A DNA stretch of 64,000 nt from Podospora comata (lineage: Eukaryota; Ascomycota; Sordariomycetes; Sordariales; Podosporaceae), in contig CP071499.1 in NCBI GenBank assembly GCA_017354895.1, positions 372,001 to 436,000 on the forward strand. The letters run 5' to 3'. The translations under genes and the position numbers were made by a program. Below, one piece after another: positions 30,863 through 40,730 of the stretch (its first letter is position 1; each line of letters starts with the position of its first letter). The notes beneath the pieces were generated by a model. It was not told the DNA's origin, did not search any database, and saw only the letters and a program-made list of their open reading frames with translations.

Positions 30863-32164
30863 ATGAAGGTATTGACTCAGGCCATCTTCTTATCGGGGGC
30901 ATCAACACTTGTTGATGCCCTGCCTTCAGCTGGAATTGTTTCACCAAGAGCACCACCAGCCGAGTTTACAGCCAATCCAAACGTTGGCCCTGGTGGTACT
31001 AGGTGGAAAGACTCCCCCCATTTCCGCATCTACGGCGCAACCGACAATGCCGTAGCCGACAGGACCATCGCCATGCTCGAGGCGGCATACACCTGCTTCG
31101 TGAATGACCTCGGATGGCGCAGCCCTGGACTCAGCTACAAACAAGATCACGACAATGGGCCCTGGCACAAGCTCAATGTCTACCAAGTGGAAACCCTTCC
31201 CGGAGCTGCCGCCAACACTCCCCTCGACCTCAACAGAGGACTGGCATGGCTCAACGTGGTCAAAGCATGGATGGCAGAGCCAGGTGTCGTCGTCCACGAG
31301 TTTGGGCATGCCCTGACCTACTCGGCCGGGTGGTGGATCGACCAGTACCGCACCGGTGCTTGGTGGGAGACCGTCGCCAATTTCGTGGCGGATACCTACC
31401 TCACCTCTCCTCACTGCGCCCCAGCACGGGCAAAGTACAACCAACCTGAAGGGAACACCATAGTTGAACTCAAAAAGGTCATTGGCGACTCATATCAGGT
31501 CATCGTCGACGGCACAGTCAACTCAGCCAACCACTACCAGGCCTTCCCCTTCCTGACCTACCTCCACAGCAACCCCGATCAGATTCAGGGACTGGGCACC
31601 AGCATCTTCCCCGGGGTCTGGACACAGTACAAGCGATACAGCGATGAGACACCGCTTCACGTGCTTGAACGCCTCATCGCACCTGGTGGCACGAAGATCC
31701 AGACTGTGGTGGCAAAATACTGGGCTCGGATGGCCTTTGTGGACATCAACCACCCCAAGGCTCAAGCCATGTGGAGGAGCCAGAGGTCGCAGATCAACTA
31801 CGGCAATCTGGATAATCAGGGGAATGGGCGGTATAGAGTCAAAAGTGCGAGACGGCCTAGATATATGGGTGCGAACATCACCCCGCTCAAGACCAATGGG
31901 GCGGTGAACGTCAGTGTCACTGTGACGATTTCTGGTGCGGGGAAGTTGACGTCTTTCCTTACGGTGAGACAGACGAGTGGGGCTGTGAGATATGTTGAGT
32001 TGGTCAATAGTAGTGGAAATGTTTCGGTTGGAAATGGAGAGGAGGCCATGCTTGTTGTGGTCAATACTCCGGCGAATCTGGTGCTGTTTGACCCGTTCAA
32101 GTTGACAGCAGAGACGAATACCGGGGTTGACTATACCGTTCAGATCTCAGGAGCTACGGTTTAG
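30863..32164 (+). CDS. secreted zinc-metalloprotease-like protein (HEFGH)
   Basis: A 433-residue single-exon protein. A signal peptide (MKVLTQAIFLSGASTLVDAL) is followed by HFRIYGATDNAVADRTIAML and GVVVHEFGHALTY. The HExxH zincin motif covers His145-Glu146 to His149, and WWETVANFVAD about 20 residues on (Glu169) is a candidate third ligand. The C-terminal ~100 residues are beta-rich with N-glycosylation sites (for example NITPL, NVSVT). The layout resembles the secreted DUF6055-type zincins of fungi and actinobacteria; that label is from memory of the family. Probable extracellular peptidase or a relative. Another unrelated HExxH protein lies 3 kb away. Confidence 0.8.
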   Translation: MKVLTQAIFLSGASTLVDALPSAGIVSPRAPPAEFTANPNVGPGGTRWKDSPHFRIYGATDNAVADRTIAMLEAAYTCFVNDLGWRSPGLSYKQDHDNGPWHKLNVYQVETLPGAAANTPLDLNRGLAWLNVVKAWMAEPGVVVHEFGHALTYSAGWWIDQYRTGAWWETVANFVADTYLTSPHCAPARAKYNQPEGNTIVELKKVIGDSYQVIVDGTVNSANHYQAFPFLTYLHSNPDQIQGLGTSIFPGVWTQYKRYSDETPLHVLERLIAPGGTKIQTVVAKYWARMAFVDINHPKAQAMWRSQRSQINYGNLDNQGNGRYRVKSARRPRYMGANITPLKTNGAVNVSVTVTISGAGKLTSFLTVRQTSGAVRYVELVNSSGNVSVGNGEEAMLVVVNTPANLVLFDPFKLTAETNTGVDYTVQISGATV

Positions 32165-32564
32165 GCCTATCGGAACAACATTCAGGCACCCGGTCGGCAC
32201 GGCAGCATGTGCGTCGTGTACATATGTTATTCGAATCGTTTTTTTACCCATCTTGCATCCCTGATGTGCTTGGTGTAGGCACCATTGGCCTTACACTCTG
32301 GGGCCTTGCAGATTCTTTGGAAGTTTTCTATCTACCGGCTTTATCACTCTGGACAAATACCCTGCTGGCACACAACTTTGCGGGTAAAAGAGCATCAGCC
32401 TTCGGCTAAGCTGTGGGTGCACGTAGCTGAACTCCGCACTTTTATGATGCTTATATGTACAACCCAGTATGCCAAGCAGACGCAATGTCTTTGCATTGAA
32501 GACCTGGCTCTTGAAACAGACAGCTGTGACCTTGAAAGACAACATCAGCAGTCTTTAGAAGGCC
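32165..32564. other. intergenic, nothing recognised
   Basis: About 400 bases between two plus-strand secreted-protein genes. It should hold the terminator of the first and the promoter of the second; no specific element is identified. Confidence 0.4.
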
Positions 32565-33287
32565 ATGGGCCCAACATACCAACTGTGGCTCGCCGTAGCC
32601 CTAATCAGCTCAACAACAGCCCAACCACCTCCCTCAACCACAACCACCTACCCCACCACCATCACAACAACCCTCACAACAACCTACACCAACCCCTCCA
32701 CCCCATCCGCCACCACCATCGACCACATCACCCTCCTAGACCCCTGGCCTGTCTCTCCCGACTTTGAATCCATCTTCCCCTATCCCCTCACCCAAACCGA
32801 AATTCTCTCCCGCACTATCATCCACTCCCCCTCCTCAACCTCCATCTCCCCGCCCACCAGCACAACCCTCACCTGGTCCCTATGGGCAGTCCAAGCGTTT
32901 GACATGTCCCCTTATGTCCCCCCCATCTGCCCCGGTCCAGAAGGGGAAGAAGGCTGTGCATACGGGAGCATCAAGCCTCATTATCGATGCGAGGAGTTGG
33001 GACTAGAGACGAGGTGTGCGAGGCAGTGCGAGTTGAAGGATTGGATTTGGTGGTGTAGGCTGCCGAGGAATGATGGAAAGGACTCGTTGGATGGTGGTTT
33101 GGGTGGTGCGCCGGTGGGGAGGGTTTGCGCGGATAGGGTGGATGGTCGGGGGGGAGAGGGGGGAGGCGGGGGGTTGGCTTGGGTGCCGTTGGTGGAACCT
33201 TGTGATCATACTGATTTCAAGGTTGGGTGTAAGATTTGTCGGGAGGAGGAGGAGGAGGAGGAAGGGCGGGTGGAGTGGAGGGGCTGA
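32565..33287 (+). CDS. secreted protein with Thr-rich and Cys-rich parts
   Basis: A 240-residue protein with a signal peptide (MGPTYQLWLAVALISSTTAQ). A Pro/Thr-rich stretch (about 20-55) is likely O-glycosylated, and a Cys-containing domain covers about 118-225 (PPICPGPEGEEGCAYG, HYRCEELGLETRCARQCELK, WWCRLPR, EPCDHTDFKVGCKIC). A Gly-rich loop (GRGGEGGGGG) and a run of seven Glu near the C-terminus are low-complexity insertions encoded by GGN and GAG repeats. No known family. The number of Cys (about ten) suggests a disulfide-stabilised secreted domain. Confidence 0.65.
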   Translation: MGPTYQLWLAVALISSTTAQPPPSTTTTYPTTITTTLTTTYTNPSTPSATTIDHITLLDPWPVSPDFESIFPYPLTQTEILSRTIIHSPSSTSISPPTSTTLTWSLWAVQAFDMSPYVPPICPGPEGEEGCAYGSIKPHYRCEELGLETRCARQCELKDWIWWCRLPRNDGKDSLDGGLGGAPVGRVCADRVDGRGGEGGGGGLAWVPLVEPCDHTDFKVGCKICREEEEEEEGRVEWRG

Positions 33288-33900
33288 TGGGAGTTAGGTT
33301 GTTTGTCTCGCATGGTGGGTGGAAAGTGTTGAAAGGAAGGTTTCTCGGCGGCACCGATCGGTTGAGGGACTTTTGGGCATCGGGCCGAGTGCTGTCTGTG
33401 TAAATTGTTCAATCTTGTTTTCTGGTTGCGCTAAGCAGTTGGACAGATAGATTGTTCGGTTTGGGACTCGGGCAGAGCTGAAGGTGAATGTGGCATTGCT
33501 GTTACACCCTAGAACTTTTGGTAGCCGGTAAATGAGACACTGTCTGACAAGGCTGAAACAAATTTCAACTTACCTTAATACGGGATCCCTCCCTCCTGTC
33601 CGAGCTGTCCGAAACATGGTCCATAGTCACTATGCAGAGCTTTTGTGTGCCTACCTGAACTTGAGCACCTGGTAGGCGATTTTCAAAGCCCAGCTTGACC
33701 CATGGTAGGCAGTTTGAGCGAGACAGTCTTCAAGTACCTATCTACTCCATCAATACACGGGTTGGTACTGTCTCGGGCTGTCACCGGAGTGTGGCAACAA
33801 ATCGGGGTTGGTGGGCTGTATAAGAGCAGGCCAGACTTTCTGGCATCCAAGAACCGCAGAATATAACTTCACCCACAAATTATTGCAAGATTTTGAAACA
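33288..33900. promoter_or_regulatory. intergenic/promoter of the 33901 gene
   Basis: About 610 bases. A TATA-like GCTGTATAAGAG at 33814-33825 lies about 80 bases before the start codon. A repeated TAGGTA/AGGCAG-like motif (ACCTGGTAGGCG, CATGGTAGGCAG) occurs near 33665-33710. Confidence 0.45.
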
Positions 33901-34518
33901 ATGCTCAGGCTACTTCTGATCTACCTGGCGTATTGCGCCTTGAATGTCTTCTCTGCACCTCCTTCATCTGCAGATCATCCAACGGACCATCAGAGCCAGT
34001 CCCAAGTCCTTAAACTTGGTGATGACAAACCTTGTACTTGGGATGATACCTTCGGTGAAGTAGATTGGTAAGAGACTTTAGCTTATCCATACTCACTTTC
34101 TGTGCTCCTACTGATACCAGTCCAACCCAGCGGGTCATTCACCATCACGTTTGGCGACGGTAGTTTCCTGGGCTGGAAACTCTACACCACCCTTCGCCTC
34201 CCAAACTTCTCGGTTCACTTCGATCTCAACTGCACACACATGGGTGACGTTTGGACAACTGCTCCAAATGCCCCTGGGCTCCCCTACGTAATCTCGATTC
34301 ACGGCGGTAACGGGTGCATCTCAACGGACTTCTGGTGGACCGATTGGGACAACCTCTGGATCAAGTATGCAAATCAGTGGGTCGATGTGGCCAGCGATTC
34401 AAGATGCACAAGTGTGTATTGGAATAGAAAGGGGAGGAGATGCGTTATTGAGACCAGACCCGCTGATCCACAACCCAAATCTGGTGTGGAAGTTGGCGGG
34501 GCAACGGTCAGGGGCTAG
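33901..34518 (+). CDS. secreted protein, two exons, 184 aa
   Basis: Exon 1 (33901-34067) encodes a signal peptide (MLRLLLIYLAYCALNVFSAP) and the polar start of the mature protein. A 63-nt intron (GTAAGA, acceptor AACCCAG at 34130) joins in frame to exon 2 (34131-34518), giving VDCGSFTITFGDGSFLGWKL. The other AG, ten bases earlier, would shift the frame. The mature domain is beta-rich with several Trp and five or six Cys (NCTHMGDVW, CISTDFWWTDWDNLWIKY, DSRCTSVYWNRKGRRCVIE). No known family; it looks like a small disulfide-bonded secreted domain. Confidence 0.62.
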
Positions 34519-34729
34519 GGGGGTTTGGTGGAGTCGGTAGCCATGTTAACGATTTGATGTCCCAGCGATTAGGCACGTTGTTGGTCACGTTTTGCGTGTT
34601 CTTTAACTTAACACTTTCTCTACATACTTGTTCTGATGAAACCGAAAAGGTCGCGAATGTATCTATGTATCTACTCTAATTGTGAGCCGGCAGTCTATGT
34701 GCAAACTTTTTACAAAAAGAAACCCCCTC

Positions 34730-35877
34730 TCAAGCCCCATGGTAAGCAAAGAACATGTTGGCAGCACCAGCTGGCAGCACAATGGGTGCCACGCCTGACC
34801 CTGCCACCTTGGTATTTGGCCTTTGCCTGTCCTCCTCCCGACTCTCAGGCCCTGCTTGGAAAAGAGAAACCAGTGGATTCTGCCCCTCTACCACCACTAC
34901 CTTCACCGCGTAGCCGCCCTCCACCTTGCCGGTGCATATCCCCTTCTTTGGAAAAATCATCGGCATCATCCACCACTGGAAGGCCCGAATCTGCGTCCTG
35001 CACGCCCCCCAACCCTTGCTGTACTCCCGCAACCCTCTGTACCTGCTGATGTCACTCATCGCCCACCTCCCCGCATCGGCAAAGTCTTCCTGCCACGACG
35101 CCCTAGAGTAAGGAGTTGGCACGGCGGTGTCGTTTCCGTAGGCGTACTTCCAATACTTTGTTCTCGAGAAGGGCGTTCCCTCGGGAAACCCTTGACTCTC
35201 GAGGAACGGGGCGAGGGCTACCATGTCCATGATGTGGGTGATCTCATGGAATAAGACACCAAGCTTGAAGTAAGTGGGAGAGAAAACCAAAACAGAGCCG
35301 CGGGTGTAGGCCGCAGCTTGGATGGTGGAGCCCTGTCCGCCATCGATGGGGCCGGGCAGGATGACCAGGTTGGCCACGTACTGGCGCATGCCTACGGGGA
35401 CTTGGCTGAGGGTCTGGTGAGATGTCAGTAATGTATCGCCAGATCATCTCTCGGCTATTGTTCGGAAACACTGACATCCAAGATGCTATGCCACTTTTCC
35501 TTTGCATCCTTGTGTCTACACACCGTCCACGGGACGCCGCAGTCTTCGAACCACACATCTCGGACTTGAAAGTCTAGAATCCAAAGGTTGTTGAACTGGG
35601 CTTCATGAACGCAGTGAATTGGGTAGTAGCCCTCTTTCCATGGTCTTGATCTCCAATGCATCCGGGGGTAGTCAAAACGCAGGTGCTTGTTTTGCGTGTC
35701 TTCGGAAAATGGCGGGTATATCGGAGGTTTGTCGAGCTCATCTCTCTTTTCAAGATCGTCTCTTCCCTCAAGCTGGTTTTTAAATGAGTGAGATGAGGCA
35801 GGGATTGCCAGGCTGTTTCCAATTAGCGGAAAGGCAATGGCTGCAAGTAGGGCGGAACAAAGGAGTGAAGCCCGCAT
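34730..35877 (-). CDS. secreted metalloprotease-like protein (HEITH)
   Basis: Two exons (35877-35476 and 35413-34730) join in phase 0 across a 62-nt intron (GTCAGT...CACCAG) to give 361 residues. A signal peptide (MRASLLCSALLAAIAFPLIG) is followed by a short pro-region with a KR site (about 44-45). The active-site motif is GVLFHEITHIMD, with His190-Glu191 and His194. After it come KYWKYAYGND and SWQEDFADAGRWAM, a conserved-looking block that could supply the third zinc ligand, as in M35-type and related fungal zincins; this is an inference. Longer N-terminal starts (to 36018) would bury the signal peptide, so they are unlikely. Confidence 0.75.
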
Positions 35878-36866
35878 GGTAAAGAGAGTGTGAGCGATCT
35901 TGATATTCGATCCCAACTGAGAAGCTCTGAAAAGTGGCAGGGGCTTCCTCTTTTCCCAGCCTTCCCAACCAGAAAAAGGCAGGTACACAGAAGAAAAAAG
36001 ATAGAAGGCAAAAGCCAACTTGACGCATACACTTTAAAGTATGTGGCTGACTGTTCAGGAAACCCCTGATCATCATCACAAGCAGCCCTGCCACGGGGCA
36101 GTGAACTTGTCAGACCGTTTCTTGCCAATGCCAACCGGGCCGTTCCTAGCTTCAGCCGCCATTTTGGACATCTTTACAGGTCGACGGTGTGCTTTAGTAC
36201 GGATAGCTGAGGAAAAGCATCTGAAAAACGGTCTGCAGATAGTCCCACGTTGTTAATTGAGGGAGACGCCTGCCCCTTAAGTAGAAGCCGTGCCCAATAA
36301 GTGATCAAGATTCGTGCACTGCAAATCGCGCCGCAAATGAGTAATAGCTTCGAAACAAGTCTGAATTTCGAGTCATAACTACCGGTTCAATCTCCTGAAT
36401 CATGGATTCATGATGGTCGTGATGCTAGCTGCCGCTTACAGATAACAGTGCAATGGTTAGCTGACAACGGCCTGTCAACCGTCAAAAGTGTTGACGATTA
36501 GTAAACCGTTGGTGAGTCGAGGTTCCAACTACTGGTTGATGAGTTAAGGATACTCTTCGATAAATCTCTCGGGGCATCGCGAAGTCGATTCGTCGTACCT
36601 TAGGTTGGATGTGGAGAAACTTCTAGGTTTCTTCTTAGAACTTGATGATGGTGACAATCTGAGATGGACTTCTGGTCCACTCAAGACAGGGTGCCTAACG
36701 GCGCAAGTTGTGGAAGCATAATCCGACAAACGGCTCTGAAAAATAGGGTTTCGGGTTTTACAGCCCTTAGCGCCACCTTTCTTGGCTGCCAGGCTGTATG
36801 TGAACATTTTTTTTGTTACACTCTGCAAGTTTCATTATTTCTCCATGCACTCCGCCAGCTACAAGA
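35878..36866. other. intergenic region between divergent genes, nothing recognised
   Basis: About 990 bases between a minus-strand secreted protease-like gene and an uncertain plus-strand gene. It should hold both promoters. Short frames on both strands are not convincing. Confidence 0.4.
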
Positions 36867-37645
36867 ATGGATCCTGAAACGAAGGAGCTCCTGGACGGCC
36901 ACCCACTGACAGATTTCTTCCCACTGATTGAGAAAAATACGTTGGTCTCCAACGGTCGCCCGACATATAGGATTCTCTACTGCGTGGTTCTATTTCACCC
37001 AGCATATCATAGAAAGGTCATGAACAAACAGCCCCGGTGTATCTTTGGCACATACACCTGCTATCTTGATGATTTGCAAAACTTCATGAAAAAAGGCTTC
37101 ACATGGAATGCATCCAACTACATCCCGGAATGTGTTTCAACACAGAACCCCCAACATGGATGGAACCTTCTGGCTGGAAGCACACTCGTTGCTGGAGTCT
37201 TCGACAGTTTCCGAAGCATCCCTCCAGGTCACAGTGGATGGGAAGCATCACTCGGTGCTCGGCGTCACCAAAAACACTGACCAACTTCCGTTTCGACCGT
37301 TTATCGGCAGAAAATATCTGGTTTGTGACAGTGAACAACTCTTTTGGTTATGAGGGCTTCGTATTTGATCATGGCGATCCCGACAAGAACATCGACTGCA
37401 TCAACAATATCGCTTCCTCGGTGGGTGTGCCCGACGAAAGCATCTCGCTCCAAGTCCTATGGACTGGGTCGACTGTTTGGAGTCACAGTGAACAGAACCG
37501 TGGTGTTCATGTTGATTCAGTGTGTTGGGGCATTGATCATAATTTTTCTCTACGATCTATACCTCTCACTTTTCCTCGGAGATTCCGCAAAACATTCTGC
37601 AGTTTGCAAGACAGAGTTGACGTGGTCGGCGATAAATGGACCTAG
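36867..37645 (+). CDS. uncertain multi-exon gene
   Basis: Coding-like segments are seen in three plus-strand frames. From 36867: MDPETKELLDGHPLTDFFPL ... RPTYRILYCVVLFHPAYHRK and KKGFTWNASNYIPECV. From about 37160 in a second frame: FWLEAHSLLESSTVSEASL and VTVDGKHHSVLGV. From about 37290 in a third frame: FDRLSAENIWFVTVNNSFGY, EGFVFDHGDPDKNIDC. A hydrophobic stretch near 37505-37580 (VFMLIQCVGALIIIFLYDLY) may be a membrane anchor. I could not fix introns that join these, so the gene may be spliced in a way I cannot resolve or be decayed. No known family. Confidence 0.35.
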
Positions 37646-37831
37646 GGTTAGGGTATTTATCTTATCAGAAATGCCCACCCACTCACCAAAACACCCCACC
37701 AGCAACCACTGCCTGCTGTCCCCTGGTGAAGCATGGAAACTTCAACAACTTCACTCCGGCCTCGTGACATTCCAGCACCTCAACGCCCCATCGGTATCAA
37801 GGGTGCATAAAGATACCGGTCTAACTGCATC

Positions 37832-39685
37832 ATGGATATCACCAGCTATGCTGCTGCACGCAGCCCGCTTACCTTGACAACGCTTCCGCCAGAGATTCTG
37901 ATGGGCATCGTCGAGTGTCTCATTCCAACTCCGCCTGAAATCGGCGAGACAGGCCCTGTCGCCCTCGCGCAGATGTTTGAAGGCGAGCCATGGTATGAGT
38001 TCATTCTGTGCCGTCGCGCCCTCGCCAGTCTCTGCCTCGTCACGAGGACCTTTCGTGAAATGGCCCACCCCCTCCTCTACCGCGTCATCGCCATCACCAA
38101 CCCACGAACCATGCTCCTTCTTTTCCGTACCCTGGTTGAGTTTCCACACTACGGATTACACACCCGCTTTCTCTCATGTCACATCACGCTGACCCGCAAC
38201 AATGTCATCCGCGGGGTGAAAGAAGCGATGCATGAGCAGCTCGGCAGGTTCAAGCCATCCGACGCCCCCGGAGTCATTGCCCAGTACGTCCGCAACTCAA
38301 TCATGCAGGCAGGTTCAGTCTGCAGTCACTGGATGCAGCCTTATTATGACGGTCTGCCTCAAAACATCTTCTCCATGGTCCTCGCCAGCTGCAAGAGGGT
38401 AGAGACGCTCCTCCTAGAGGTCCCCATCTGTGACGAGGATGGCGATTACAACATCCTGTTTCACAAAATGCACGGCGACTTACATGAGTTCGACCTGGCT
38501 CGCGACCCTAGCGTGAAAAATGAAGAGCGCCCTTACCAACATATTCATACCCTCCTCTTGCAGGGCGACACCGAAATGATCAAGCACCTCGAGATCGACG
38601 AGTGTGACTGCGACATCCCAGACAACTACGGCGTCAAATGCAACACCTACTTCCCCCTGTTTGCGGCTCTGCCCAAGCTCGCCACGGTCGAAGTCACCTG
38701 CGACAGCGGCGACTGGACCAGCCCCATCGTCAACCTCAACCAAAACATCATGGCCAGGCTTCATGCCATACATCCTGGTTCTACCCAGTTTTACAAGACA
38801 ATGGCCTCCCTCCCTCCAGACCACCCTTACCTTGGCGGCATCAAGCACATCTACCTCCACAACAGCATGGTAATGCCTCACCATCTTCACTACCTGTTGA
38901 AGTTCGCCCCTTGCCTGGAGACACTGTACGTAACCCCTCGCCGGATCGAAGACGACGGGCCGGTAAGGTGGCCCCGCGTTCACGGCCCAGAGGAGGAAGA
39001 CCACGAGTCGCTCAACCTGGGCTTGCAACAATACGGCAAGAAGCACCTCAAGAACCTCGATGTCGGGTGGACGAGCCTCAAGAACATGGAGAAGCTTGTC
39101 GGCCCAGAAGGGAGGATCATTTGCCTGCCCGAGCTTAAAAACCTGGAGAAGCTGTGCATTCAGCTCGAGACGCTGTACGGAAACATGAAAAACGCGGCTG
39201 TTCTCCCTCTCCTGTCACTGCTCCCGCCCAATTTGATGGAGCTGACGATTGAGGACTGGTGGTGGCGGTATGAGAAGCTGTACTTTGACATGAAGATGTG
39301 GAAGCCGAAACAGAAGGTGGAGCATTACACCCGGGAAAAGGCGTATCGTCAGGCGGCGGTGGAGATGCTGATGAGGTTTGCAAAGTCGCTTGATGTGACG
39401 ACCAACCGGCTGAAGAAGGTGATGCTGGTGTGCAAGATTCCGTGGACGTGGGTGCTAGAGGGGGCGGTGGAGGCTGATGAGCACTTTATGGGGGTGAAGC
39501 TCGCGTTTGAGGAGAAGGGGGTGGTGTTTGAGGTGGATTGTGACGAGGTCGAGGAGGAGGAGAAGCGGCCAAAGAGGGATGTTCCGGTGTATCAGCCTTG
39601 CCCGAGGCCTAACGCGCCAGAGTATGATGAGTATGATGAGTTTGACGAGTTTGATGAGTATCCGTATGACGATTACCAGTACTAG
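37832..39685 (+). CDS. F-box-like / leucine-rich-repeat protein
   Basis: A 617-residue single-exon protein. Near the N-terminus, LTTLPPEILMGIVECLI (about 14-30) followed by LCRRALASLCLVTRTFREMA (about 56-75) and HPLLYRVIAI is the fungal F-box pattern. Long regions of irregular Leu-rich and hydrophobic repeats follow (KRVETLLLEVPICD, PKLATVEVTCDSGDW, LPELKNLEKLCIQLETLYG). The tail is acidic with Asp-Glu-Tyr/Phe repeats (YDEYDEFDEFDEYPYDDY). F-box proteins recruit substrates to SCF ubiquitin ligases; the substrate here is unknown. No signal peptide; cytosolic or nuclear. Confidence 0.8.
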   Translation: MDITSYAAARSPLTLTTLPPEILMGIVECLIPTPPEIGETGPVALAQMFEGEPWYEFILCRRALASLCLVTRTFREMAHPLLYRVIAITNPRTMLLLFRTLVEFPHYGLHTRFLSCHITLTRNNVIRGVKEAMHEQLGRFKPSDAPGVIAQYVRNSIMQAGSVCSHWMQPYYDGLPQNIFSMVLASCKRVETLLLEVPICDEDGDYNILFHKMHGDLHEFDLARDPSVKNEERPYQHIHTLLLQGDTEMIKHLEIDECDCDIPDNYGVKCNTYFPLFAALPKLATVEVTCDSGDWTSPIVNLNQNIMARLHAIHPGSTQFYKTMASLPPDHPYLGGIKHIYLHNSMVMPHHLHYLLKFAPCLETLYVTPRRIEDDGPVRWPRVHGPEEEDHESLNLGLQQYGKKHLKNLDVGWTSLKNMEKLVGPEGRIICLPELKNLEKLCIQLETLYGNMKNAAVLPLLSLLPPNLMELTIEDWWWRYEKLYFDMKMWKPKQKVEHYTREKAYRQAAVEMLMRFAKSLDVTTNRLKKVMLVCKIPWTWVLEGAVEADEHFMGVKLAFEEKGVVFEVDCDEVEEEEKRPKRDVPVYQPCPRPNAPEYDEYDEFDEFDEYPYDDYQY

Positions 39686-39797
39686 TGAGAGGGGTTTGCT
39701 AGAAGATTTGGACCATCAACGAGAGCTGTTGCAATGTCGGTTGTTATCTTTGTGTAGAGTAGTCTTTAGACAAAGGTACATCTATTGCCCACCTTGG

Positions 39798-40196
39798 TCA
39801 TAGTTTCTGCTGTGCCACTTGCAATAGGCTTTGTTGCCCGACCTGCCCACGTTGCTCATGACATGGACTCTGCATGGAAAAATGGTTGCCAAAAACCGCA
39901 GACACAAAGGCCTCACATCCACGACGAGGAAGGCCAAGAGACCCCCAGGTCAAGGTAAACAGGTTTCCTGCGCCATCGTCGTCACTTCCAAGAACTTTGG
40001 CCTCGTCGACATGCAACAAAAATCCGAACTCGGACTCAACAGCTCGAACCAACTGCAGCGAAGGAATCGCCAGCCACACCTTCTTTTTGCTTGGGTCGTA
40101 TCGGAAACACACCAGGTCAACTGCCGAGTTGCCGAGCGGGAGGAGGTCATCCTCTCGGGGCGCGGCGTATTCACTGCGTCGTTTTGCTGGCTGTCA
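39798..40196 (-). CDS. possible 3' exon of an unknown gene
   Basis: A minus-strand frame has protein-like content: EDDLLPLGNSAVDLVCFRYD, KVWLAIPSLQLVRAVESEFG, LLHVDEAKVLGSDD. It would begin after an acceptor-like GTGACAG just above 40196 and end at 39798. No upstream exon with a start codon was found with confidence. The rest of 39686-40730 shows no other coding signal and includes a C-rich tract at about 40266-40281. It may be a small real gene, the 3' end of a longer one, or chance. Confidence 0.35.
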
Positions 40197-40730
40197 CGGT
40201 GTATACAGGTAGGCAGAAAGGATAGAAGAAGAATGCAATAGGCATCAACATTATTCTCTACTCCAGACCCCCACCCCCCCCTCTTGACACAAAAGAGCCC
40301 TTCTCCTTCCAATATAGCCATCCATCATCCAAGCTGCATTATGTTTGCTCGTGTATATACATATCTTTTGCAAAGTCTAAATAAATATGGTAGGCAAGTT
40401 TGATGTCTGGCCCGAGTGCACTGCCAGAGGTTACTCAAGACCATAAAGAGAAGAATCGGTTGGCAGATATGATCTAATGACAAAGAAGAGTGTGCGCAAC
40501 ACAGACCACGTTTCACACAACTGTGGCTGCAAATCGGAATATCCCACCCTCACATATATGTCCCGGGTATTTCTGCCTGATGATGTGTTGATGCGAAATT
40601 GGCCTCTATTTCTTCCTCTGAGCCCTCGCCCCCTGAAATCTCCGGTTTTATGACCCCCCACAAATATCACATGGTATCCAAACAAAAATTCTAGAAGTGA
40701 ACAAATTATTATGCTGGATTAAACGCCCCC

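Noticed and set aside
38480-39046. 188-codon minus-strand frame
   Set aside because: It is antisense to the F-box/LRR gene and shows no independent features.
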